Below, piece by piece: positions 55,615 to 64,000 of a stretch of DNA of 64,000 bases; position 1 is the stretch's first letter, and every line of letters begins with the position of its first letter. The notes beneath the pieces are model-generated. The model was not told where the DNA came from. It worked only from the letters and a program-made list of their open reading frames with translations, and made no database searches. The position numbers and the translations under genes are program-made. Origin of the DNA: Andrena cerasifolii (Eukaryota > Arthropoda > Insecta > Hymenoptera > Andrenidae); the NCBI RefSeq assembly GCF_050908995.1, contig NC_135120.1, positions 2,121,433 through 2,185,432 on the forward strand, in the 5' to 3' direction.

Positions 55615-56306
55615 TTTCTAAATTATAAACATAAAATGATTCAGCGTCAACGAGAGCAAATACTTTCAAGCCGTATTTAGCAGGTTTTGATTTTATATAT
55701 TGGCGAAATGAGCAGCGGCCCCGGAAATCCTCCAACATTTCGTCAATTGTTACGCATGGACCTAGAGTATAGTGTTTCATGCAATTATTCACGAATGCTT
55801 CATAAAATTCGCGGATACGAGCTAGTTTGTCAATAGCTTTTCTTTCTTCTCTATCCTGGATATTGTCAAATCTTATACATTTTAGAAGAAAACTGAATCG
55901 TTTCTGTGACATAGTCGCTTTGAAAATGCCAATTCCAGTTCCATCTTTACTATATAAATCTGATAAATTTTGATGCGATGACCGCAAATACCCAGCTAAA
56001 TAGAGTAGTCCAATAAGCGCTTCGATTTCATCGCCATTTGTTTCTTTCGCATCTCGTTTTCTTTTGAATTTATCTTTTTGTTTATTATTTATATACAAAT
56101 TAGTATACAGAACTATTATTTTCAATCATATCGTGAGATAAAAAAAGTCTCCACGCATCAATGACAGTTTTAGCATTTTTAGCAGTAGGTCTTACGCCTT
56201 GACGTTTATTGACAATGTTATGTTTTTTAGTTTTACTCTTGTTCCTAGGTGGTATTTTAGACCATATTGTTGTTTTATCTTTGCCAATGTAATGCATTGT
56301 GGAGTA
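55615..56306 (-). pseudogene. piggyBac transposase exon 2, N-terminal half, frameshifted
   Basis: Exon 2 opens YSTMHYIGKDKTTIWSKIPP (the usual GxDGxTxW-like start). It continues RRHNIV-like HNIVNKRQGV and AKTVIDAWRLFLSHDMIE. A one-base frameshift within 56111-56124 separates this from YTNLYINNKQKDKFKRKRD. Later, CVTIDEMLEDFRGRCSFRQY carries the first catalytic aspartate and KPAKYGLKVFALVDAESFYV the following strand. The frame breaks off at LE where Spy is inserted. The cut is a perfect AAA/TTT junction with the half at 51037. Confidence 0.9.
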
Positions 56307-56598
56307 CTAGAAAGTTTATTTTTATACAAATGATACATTGTAATTGATTTTAAAAATACATATAATGTTATATAAAAATTTGTGCGAATGCAAAATATAA
56401 AATTATATTGTCTATTTATTAATTTATCACTTGATTTTTAATTTTTCATAATAGTAATTATCTAATATATGTATTTTATATTTATATTTGTTTTTCAAAA
56501 AAATATACTTATAAATTTATGATTTTATAAACGTATTAATTTTTTTTATTTTCCTCCAATTAGAAACTGCATCTTGAAAATAAAGAATAAATACTTAC

Positions 56599-56868
56599 GT
56601 TTCCTTCACTCAAAGTACATGCCTCCTCTACATCTGATATCTCTATATCCGCACAATCAATTTCCGAATCTGTATTGTGATCGGATTGTATAACATAATC
56701 GGAATCTTCTGCGGAATCACTGATCTCGTCTTCAATGTTTTCAATTAATAAGAAATCTCGGAAATTAATATTGGCGATGATTGCCACACAGTACGCGTTG
56801 TATACGACAGACGAAATGAGAGTAGCGTTAGCAGGCGCGCTATGGTCGAAAAGACCGACGCGTAACAA
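56599..56868 (-). pseudogene. piggyBac transposase exon 1 (acidic N-terminus)
   Basis: The frame gives FLLIENIEDEISDSAEDSDY and further acidic sequence ending SEGN, typical of the disordered acidic N-terminus of piggyBac transposases. A consensus donor GTAAGT follows directly (56598 downwards, minus strand) in phase 0. The acceptor CTAG at 56310-56307 begins exon 2 in the same phase. The start codon at 56868 is the only ATG upstream in frame that I see; the true start is uncertain. Confidence 0.7.
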
Positions 56869-57095
56869 TGTATGTTTTAAAACCTACACGAGTGTACTAA
56901 CTGTCGCTCCGCAACATAAACAAGTCGAGACCTCCTTGAAATGAGAATAGCTCCACGGAAAAAGTAAACAGTCGAACGCTATGGATCATGTTTCAAAACA
57001 TACGAAATCATCGGTGGAAAAGACCAACATGCGCCTACTCCCGGGTTAAGAGGGCTGTCTCATTTTTGTTATGGGCCGAATCGATCGAAGCGTCC

Positions 57096-58137
57096 CACAG
57101 TGGGGTAGGAGACCCTAAAACTTGGCGATAATCGAAATACAAAAGAATGTTTACACATCAGATGTTTTATCCCTGGTATCGTTGAAATATGTGCGCACAA
57201 TAAAACGTATATCCACAGCCTTCTACAACTCTTCCTTCTTTACCTGAGTCGGTCAAAAACAGTAAGCTGTAGGAACGCCATTACATGTTTATTCCAAGCG
57301 ATTTATCAAACGATTTTGTGTAGCTATTTTTTGTGTTTTCTGTGTTTTAAACTTCTCTTTTGCGATGAAGACGCCAATTTCAGGCGATTATTTAATTACT
57401 TGTTGTTATATGTTTGCGGCAAGCAATAATACCTTCATAAAGTTTAATTCAAAATTGCCTTGTATAACCTTAATTAACATAGCTGATCTACAAAAACAAT
57501 TAAACATTTAGTTAACTTCCAAGGCCGATCGAGCATTGTTCTTTGCACAATTGTCATCTCTGATTATCAAAGAACTAAGATTAACTTTCAGATTGTGCTC
57601 GTTTTTGCTCGAATCCCTAAAATTTCAAGTTATTCAAAAAGGTTCCGAGTTCATGAAAATAGTGTCTTTTTCCAATCCGGATATTTTTAATCACTTTTTA
57701 TTAAGTTCAGATCCCGTAATAACCAGCAAGAGACGATTATCCCGCAAAAATCGTGAATCTCTGCCCAAAGAAGCTTTAAACTTATTATTGCCTCTAGATA
57801 TAAGTCGTGATGATCATACTACACCGTTCCAGTCTGATAATAAATATGATGGCACTGATGGCAGTGATACTAGTTCACATGATCATTAACATGATCGCTG
57901 CATTGCCGTATCATAAAAATTAACATAAATTCACTTAAATTAAATTAAATTTATTCAAATAAATTCACACATTGTGTTATAGAATATGTAGAACAATGTA
58001 TTAAATAATGTTAAAAGAGGAATCGTTTGTTTTATTTACTTTAAAATAATCGTTTTTAATTAAGTTATTTAATTAACATAAGTTTCCATGACGCCTAGGA
58101 ATTAATGTCAACTTTTATGGTCTTTTATCCCACTGTG
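57096..58137. mobile_element. Unclassified TIR element with CACAGTGGG ends
   Basis: The left end CACAGTGGGGTAGGAGACCC and the inverted right end CACAGTGGGATAAAAGACCA match at 23 of the first 28 positions. No convincing target duplication is seen. It lies directly to the right of the piggyBac element. The only notable frame is 57536-57889. P-like or another superfamily is possible; I cannot decide. Confidence 0.55.
57536..57889 (+). CDS. Hypothetical 117-codon frame in a TIR element
   Basis: Reads MFFAQLSSLIIKELRLTFRL through a hydrophobic/helical first half and ends with a polar acidic tail (GTDGSDTSSHDH). No domain recognised. Since it sits inside terminal inverted repeats with an acidic C-terminus, it may be the last part of a transposase gene. 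The upstream sequence to 57096 has no matching frame. Confidence 0.35.
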   Translation: MFFAQLSSLIIKELRLTFRLCSFLLESLKFQVIQKGSEFMKIVSFSNPDIFNHFLLSSDPVITSKRRLSRKNRESLPKEALNLLLPLDISRDDHTTPFQSDNKYDGTDGSDTSSHDH

Positions 58138-58545
58138 CGGCATCGCCTTTGTTTACGCGTTCACTCCTTAAACATGAATGATGGCAATAAAAAATTGGTG
58201 ATTGTTAGTTCAAGATGTTCCCTTGTTAGTTAACCGCTTTTACTTCAAATAACATTTCAAATCATTTGCTGAATTTTATTCACTTGTCATAAGCACAGCT
58301 TCACAATTGTGGGACAAAATATTTGTGTGTTATTTTGGTTTGTTGTTTAAATTCACTAATTTTCAACAAAAAAATTATACAGCCACAAAAACGTTTATAA
58401 AGAAAGGGGGTTATCAAAGCTGTACTGGCGCCACTTATGATTCCCCAGAAATTTAACTCGCGTCATCTTATTCTTTATAAAAACAACAGGCATGTTTATT
58501 ATTTTATATTATTTTTATGTGCATTACTTTGGTTGTTTAATAATA
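58138..58545. other. No gene recognised
   Basis: AT-rich spacer between two TIR elements. Confidence 0.3.
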
Positions 58546-59458
58546 CACTCCTCACATTAATTAAAGGAACACCTCTAGGAGCCCGAAAAATAGGGGCAAG
58601 TTCACATGGTCATAACGACGGCAAAAATAGTCGTATCGATATTTTGAAAATATGGCGCGGAATTCCTACTTTCAGCTGTTTTTTTTCTTCAGATTTTAGT
58701 TGTATTGCTTTTCGATAATATTATAACGATATAAAGTGTACTTGGTCAATTTAAAAAAAATTTCTTCAACTTACGAAAGTTCCACGGGGAGTATGAAATT
58801 TTTCACACAAATTCCATTTACACCAGTCGAAAGCGGCTACTTTCTTGTGTAAGAATAGAGTAATAAATTTCTTGTGCGATTTTTTTTGGCCGAGTTATTC
58901 AACTTTGAATCAAAAACCGTTTTTTGTACTTTAGTTGCTTCTAGCAAACGAAGGAATCATCATAGAACGTTTATGAAAAAGCACTAACATCAAAATTAAA
59001 GGCCACAGGTAAAAAATTATCGCAGCGGGTTCCGGTGGAACTCGAAAGAATCGGGAGACTCCCCGCTTTAAAATGAGGTTAAGACATTGATGTTCCGGTT
59101 ATCCTTCGCGGAGATACAGCGAGTTGAAGAAAAAATGGAATTTGTGCAATTTTTAAGCATATTTTCGAAAGGACATCGGAGACTGAAATTGTAACCTCAT
59201 ACTCCCCGTGGAACATCGCAAAGTTGAAGAATTTTTTTTTAAATTGACCAAGTGCTCTTTATATTGATATAGCTTTGCCGAAAAGCAATGCATCTAAAAT
59301 TTGAGAAAGAATGGCTGAAAGTAGGGATTCCACGCTTTCAAACAATATTTTCAAAATACCGATACGACTATTTTTGCCGGAGTTATGACTATGTGAACTG
59401 GTCCATATTTTTCGGGTTCCTAGAGGTAGAGGTGATCCTTTAATTAATGTGATGAGTG
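58546..59458. mobile_element. TA-flanked foldback with CACTC ends
   Basis: CACTCCTCACATTAATTAAA at the left is matched, inverted, at the right (TTTAATTAATGTGATGAGTG). TA flanks both (58544-58545 and 59459-59460). The arms, about 290 bp at 58546-58830 and 330 bp at 59125-59458, also share CCACGGGGAGTATG and GACGGCAAAAATAG-like blocks. No coding sequence. Confidence 0.75.
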
Positions 59459-59524
59459 TATGTAAGAAGCGAACTCCGAATATCGTTTGCTTTGACCGCA
59501 AACATTCGGAGACTCTTATTGTTA

Positions 59525-59736
59525 AGGCGGAACCACACATTCGAATGCTGAATAACGATTGCTCGTCATTCGGCAATCCACTGCATGTGTGGATTTAGCG
59601 ACGTTGGCAAATGTTCGCTATTCGCCGATTATCAAATCGGCATGAGCTTCTGTACGAATGTTCGCAGTTTCCGATCACGAGTCGAAACGCTCGTCATTTG
59701 CCGAAAAAACGCACAGTGTGAAAATACGTTCCGCCT
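59525..59736. mobile_element. PIF/Harbinger-type MITE
   Basis: A 212-bp element with terminal inverted repeats AGGCGGAAC/GTTCCGCCT bordered by TTA on both sides (59522-59524 and 59737-59739), the 3-bp target of PIF/Harbinger elements. Non-coding. Confidence 0.7.
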
Positions 59737-59739
59737 TTA

Positions 59740-60657
59740 GACAGTACTTTCAAATCTTGTGATGCTTCTTAGCAAATATTAGAGCCAAAAGGACGGAACT
59801 TTCTCGGCGTGAAAACACGACGAAACTATTTCTATTTATTTCCTGCATTTCTATAGAATTACACAAAATTGAAAAACTAGGTTAAAAGCAGGTAACTTTT
59901 GTTTATTTTTTTTTTATTTCAATTAAGTTTTAGGGAATCCCACAATATTGATTTGTATGTAATATGTAACTTTGCAGGTTGGTTTCCCCGTAAACATTAA
60001 TATGTGTGATTATAACAAAAAATACGTGTTACATATTTTCGAATGCTTCGTATTCAGGGTGACTCTCCTATATTTACCACCTTCAATTACTTGTAAACTG
60101 TTTGTTATATGAAAGTATGTTTTAAACAAAAGTTGTATGGTATCAAGAGGGCGTACAAGGCCTGTATAAAATTTTATCAGAATCCGAGCGTATGAATTGG
60201 AAGCCGTTCGTTGTAACTACGTATTATTAAACTTGTGGCGGCGCTAATTGTAAGGTCGAGGAACTGAACAACGGATCGGGACTCTGCGTGAACCACGAAA
60301 CGCGATTGCGACGCTGCACGGTAAATGCAAAGCATGGTCGTAGTTCGGTAGTGGTTCATGAGGTCACCGACCCGCGATCATTAACATGAATATAAGCGCT
60401 GACCCAAGAACTGTACGACACGGTCAAGGAAGAAAATTGTTCTCCCGATCGTAGTAGGTCGAGGAGGAAAATTGTCCTCCCGATCGTAGTGGTTCGACAA
60501 CGACAGTTAAACTATAAAAACCGAAAATAAAACACATGTACAGAGAAACCATCGTACTCTCTGGATCCTGATCCCAAGGGTCGTGAGCGGAATATCAGAT
60601 TACCCAAAAACTCTATTTATTCCTATTACTATTATTCTTACCATTGTTGTTTTTCAG
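59740..60657 (+). other. GDPGP1 intron; possible LTR fragment
   Basis: A CAGGGTGACTC end-like motif lies near 60055. At 60510-60530 TATAAAAA is followed by AATAAA, as in a compact LTR promoter/polyadenylation region, but I could not find LTR ends. A 35-bp tandem repeat lies at 60428-60497. Confidence 0.4.
60428..60497 (+). repeat. 35-bp direct tandem duplication
   Basis: Two units starting at 60428 and 60463, sharing CTCCCGATCGTAGT and differing at about five positions. Confidence 0.85.
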
Positions 60658-60964
60658 GATCTCGAAGACTATGCAGGTCCTGTACAAATTTTGAGAAACT
60701 ATCCAGCAAAGGGATATTGTATAAAATATTCCAACGTAAAAAACTTGGATGATTATGTAACTTGGGCATTTTTAATAATAAATTATTTGCAAAAGGAACA
60801 AATATCGCATAACGTATATATTACAAGGGTCAAGGCTAATATTGAAGATGAATATACAGACTTAAGAATTTATATTTGGGCCAGAAAATCAAGTAAAGGT
60901 ATAAAGGACACCAGTGCTTTTATGCCAGCAGCTTGTGAATTATTTGGACATCTCTCAATAAAAT
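60658..60964 (+). CDS. GDPGP1: GDP-D-glucose phosphorylase 1, C-terminal-half exon
   Basis: Begins after the acceptor TTTTTCAG (ends 60657) in phase 0 with DLEDYAGPVQILRNYPAKGY. It continues DYVTWAFLIINYLQKEQISH, NVYITR and LRIYIWARKSSKGIKDTSAF, then ELFGHLSIK. These are the conserved segments after the catalytic histidine motif in GDPGP1, including the WARKS stretch. The likely donor is GTAAGA at 60965, leaving phase 1; reading on gives an unrelated hydrophobic tail and a stop at 61060, which would be intron. The last exon was not found before 64000. Confidence 0.85.
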
Positions 60965-62251
60965 GTAAGAAATTTTTATGTATACTGTTTTATCTTAAGT
61001 GGTACTGGATTTGGCGAAATACCGTTGCCAGTTGGGGTTTTTTAAGCAGTCATTGCTATTAAGAAAGTTTTGTTCAAGATGTTTCCGCGCTTTAAAGATA
61101 TGCTGGTACTACTGAAGGGCAATATACGTTTGTACTGATTTGTAAGCCGAGAACGTGTCCCGATGTGTATACAGGGTCATCCGTTAAAATTGCAACCTAC
61201 GCGCGCGCGAACAAATGAAAATGGCAACACCGCCTCACGGACGCATTCCACTACAACCATTCACAGACCCGACGTTCGAAGGGTTGCCAGCGATCGCTGG
61301 ACAGCAGTGATGCCCGAGCTTCGAAAATTTTAGGATGGTCTCTTTCAAATTAACGTCACAAAGTACTGTGCGGAATTTCCCGGCCCAGGTAAGCGAACCG
61401 TACGCTCCGCTTTTATGATCGATTTACTACTCGCACCTTTGAAGACAATGTCGACTGGTCTCGTACCCGTTTTAAATTAAAAAATTTTGGCTATGACAGG
61501 GTTGACCTCTATACATTGCTATACACCTGTACGGAGAGATTTTTCGCTATCTGCGTGTAAAATCCGCAATAATGGCTCATCCTTCCAAAAGAGGACATTA
61601 ACGGAAGTCGGTATAGGCGTGGCGATGAGTAGCTGAAAAGTTAAAATATTCAGACACAAAAATTGTAGAAAAAAATTAAAACCCCGTTACAATCAAAAAG
61701 ACGTCCCATTAGTTACCCCTTACGTCCGATCTATGTATGTACTGCATTAAGGATAAAATGATAAAAAAGAAAATCAGAACAATAGATTCTGAGGTCTGCA
61801 GAACTAACACATAATTGAATAAAAATTTAATATCTCAATTTATGAAAGTACCGATACAGAAACAATTAGCCTATTGTTTAGCAACACCGTGAATTTTAAA
61901 AAGAGCATTAAATACAGTATCAAATAAACAGTTTGCAAAAGCTTTTCACAACAATCATGGTTAAAAAATTGAATAAAGAAAAATTAAGTAAACGTAAAAT
62001 ATTTTAAATTGTCCATCATTAAGAGGGAATAATTTTTCCTCATTTTTCGACGCAAATTGCATTCCGATATCTTTTATAATTCAAAAGTTATACGAAAAAA
62101 GCCCCAAATTCTTCAATCCGGGCCGGGCAATTCCGAGTAGCTCTTTGCGACGTTAATATGAAAAAGACTGTCCCAAAATTTTCGAAACTCGGGCATCACT
62201 GCTGCCCAGCAGTCGCTGGCCGCGTTCCGAACGCCGGGCCGGTAAATGGTT
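60965..62251 (+). other. GDPGP1 intron with a partial inverted repeat
   Basis: TACAGGGTCATCCG at about 61170 resembles the ends of the TA-flanked foldbacks. The block at 61265-61395 (GCAGTGATGCCCGAG, CGAAAATTTT) is repeated inverted at 62115-62240. No coding sequence; I found no downstream GDPGP1 exon here. Confidence 0.45.
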
Positions 62252-63147
62252 ATCCCCATAAAAAAAACTTCAAAAAAGTAAAAAAATTCCGCCAAGTACA
62301 TGAAATAAAATAAATCACAAAAGAATAGAAGATAATAATAATTAGAATATAAAAAAAAAGATGTGAAATCCAAATGAGCTGCAAGTACATAAAGGTGCTT
62401 TCCAACTGCGCTTAAGATGACACAACTACATATACACAGCTACAATGCTGTGTTCATACATTCCATTACCCATATCGCGGACATTTTAATAATGCGAAGA
62501 TAAAATGTAACATCTAGACATTTGCCTAGATGTCCGCGGCCTGGAAGTCAAATACTTGGCGTGGCCAGGTTAGGTCAAGGTGCCGACGAATAAGAATTAT
62601 TTAAAAACGCAAAATAATGAAAGTGTACTTATATGGTCAGAGTTTTAAAATAATAAATTATTTGAAAACTTGCGAGAGGAAAGGTATCGATGTCGATGAA
62701 TGATCTTGGAATTATTTTAAAACGCAATATAATGAAAATGGACTAATATTGTCAGAGTTTTAAAGTGACAAATTATCTGAAAGCCTGGGAAGGGGAAGGT
62801 ATGTGTATTGATGATCTGAGAACACCTTGCCTGGCCACGCCAAGTATTTGACTTCCAGGCCGCGGACATCTAGGCAAATGTCTAGATGTTACATTTTATC
62901 TTCGCATTATTAAAATGTCCGCGATATGGGTAATGGAATGTATGAACACAGCATTGTAGCTGTGTATATGTAGTTGTGTCATCTTAAGCGCAGTTGGAAA
63001 GCACCTTTATGTACTTGCAGCTCATTTGGATTTCACATCTTTTTTTTTATATTCGAATTATTATTACCTTCTATTATTTTGTGATTTATTTGATTTCATG
63101 TCCTTGGCGTAATTTTTTTACTTTTTTGAAGTTTTCTTTATGGGGAT
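62252..63147. repeat. Palindromic (foldback) repeat, family P
   Basis: Arms 62252-62580 and 62826-63147 are inverted copies of one another. They share ATCCCCATAAA, GATGTGAAATC, CCAAATGAGCTGCA, GTCCGCGGCCTGGAAGTC and AATACTTGGCGTGGCCAGG. The outer blocks match the palindrome at 4209-4832. The loop is itself a diverged tandem duplication of about 115 bp (62590-62705 and 62707-62819), marked by TGGTCAGAGTTTTAAA and TTGTCAGAGTTTTAAA. Confidence 0.8.
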
Positions 63148-64000
63148 CTCACTTCTTTTTACAAAGATAATTTGCATAGGGAATGACTTCAGATCATTTT
63201 TAATATTATATTTATTATTATCTTATAGTTATTATTATATTATATTTATTATTATTTTTTGTGATTTATTTGATAATACTGTTCTTCGTCCTTGACTTTT
63301 TTATGTATGTACTTGGCGTATTTTTTTTTACTTTTTTTAAGTTTTTTATGGGGATCTCAGTTCCTTTTACAAAGATAATTTGCATAGGGAATGACTTCAG
63401 ATAATTTTTAATATTATAACTTACAAATTATCACGGGACAGAATTAAGGATAAATCCAGTCACAGCATCATTTTACGCTTCGATTATCTATATATACATA
63501 AAATCCGCAGTTTAGTTACAAATAAAAAACAGTTTGATGATATTCAAACGTGTCGCAATTCTAGTTTCGGCAACTTACCTTGTGTTTGAGACTTCATTTT
63601 GGTTGCAATTCAATGGTACAACGATACATATTTGTAAAAATACGTTTATAACTTGGTTATAACTTGACGGTAAGCTGTCAAAATTTGGAGTAGATTGCAT
63701 AGTGGAGATAGCAATTGACGAACGAAACATGTGTTAGTTTCTGTTGGCTGAAGGTGTGCGTGTAACGCGTACCGAGAGTCGACGAACGAAACATGTGTTG
63801 GTGTTTTTTGGCTGAAGGTGTGTGTGTAACGCGTATACGTATTATGTTGACGAAAATTTTGACTGAAGAAGAAGAATCAGAAGAAAAATCTCATTTCTGA
63901 CAGATCCATGACATCATATTACGATATCTCTGTCATGCTTGGACCGATTTTATTGAATTTGGTCTTTATTCGAAAGCTTATATGTGGTTTACATAAGAAA
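63050..64000 (+). repeat. Dispersed repeat, copy 2 (partner at 4740-5390)
   Basis: The same series of blocks as at 4740-5390 in the same order and orientation, but longer. The part with TTTGCATAGGGAATGACTTC occurs twice (about 63170 and 63385). A 66-bp block with GACGAACGAAACATGTGTTG is also duplicated at 63715-63830. It runs to the window edge, so the right end is not seen. Confidence 0.7.

Larger units (their letters stand above)
49881..57045 (-). mobile_element. piggyBac transposon split by a Spy insertion
   Basis: Terminal inverted repeats CCCGGGAGTAGGCGC (49881-49895) and its exact inverse (57031-57045) are each bordered by TTAA (49877-49880 and 57046-57049), the piggyBac target. Subterminal GGTC...GACCGATGAT motifs occur at both ends. 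Subtracting the 4577-bp insert gives 2588 bp, a normal piggyBac length. The transposase is on the minus strand in two exons. Confidence 0.95.

Noticed and set aside
60965..61062. Terminal coding extension of the GDPGP1 exon to the stop at 61060
   Set aside because: The sequence after the GTAAGA donor has no resemblance to the family and reads as AT-rich intron.

Overview
The window is a piece of an arthropod nuclear genome. It is most likely from a hymenopteran and plausibly an ant; this is inferred from the style of the one host gene and from the transposon mix (purine-rich LINE, Polinton, BEL/Pao, piggyBac, Spy and many foldback elements). There is no bacterial-type gene organisation. Almost all long open frames are transposon remnants or antisense shadows of them.

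The only host gene I recognise is GDP-D-glucose phosphorylase 1 (GDPGP1, plus strand). Three exons are visible, at 11306-11586, 45208-45310 and 60658-60964. Their splice phases match (2/2, then 0/0). The introns between them are about 33.6 kb and 15.3 kb, so nearly everything else from 11.6 kb to 60.7 kb is transposon debris inside introns of a metabolic gene. The first exon(s) and the last exon were not found.

Region by region: 0-11 kb holds a solo LTR, a C-rich tract, a palindromic repeat, a compound microsatellite and a 2.9-kb TA-flanked foldback element. 12.8-13.5 kb is a palindromic hAT-type MITE. 15.2-18.5 kb is a chimeric foldback that ends inside the DNA polymerase B gene of a decayed Polinton/Maverick. 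The Polinton runs from about 18.5 to 31 kb: PolB, a capsid fragment, a penton-like gene, protease, a PLA2/core-like gene, packaging ATPase and a DUF8207-like gene. It is itself interrupted by a jockey/CR1-like LINE (23.1-27.0 kb) and a BEL/Pao fragment (27.4-27.75 kb). 32.3-36.5 kb is a broken BEL/Pao element. 37.6-41.0 kb is a purine-rich LINE whose reverse transcriptase lacks its catalytic box. 41.0-43.2 kb holds Transib, PIF/Harbinger and hAT fragments. 47.0-49.7 kb is another TA-flanked foldback.

49.9-57.0 kb is a complete piggyBac element (TTAA flanks, 15-bp inverted termini) split by a 4.6-kb insertion. That insertion has the hallmarks of a Spy transposon: it lies exactly between AAA and TTT, with no target-site duplication, and the interrupted piggyBac reading frame proves the empty site. 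This Spy copy is unusual. Its two arms form a nearly perfect 1.4-kb palindrome that includes the 3' part of the transposase gene, and a second, internally deleted transposase copy lies head-to-head with the first. From 57 to 64 kb there are further TIR elements and palindromic repeats, and the last visible GDPGP1 exon.

A theme of the window is that unrelated DNA transposons (TA-flanked IS630-like, hAT, Spy and several unclassified ones) have become long inverted-repeat (foldback) structures. Many of them lie inside introns and so would be transcribed as hairpins.
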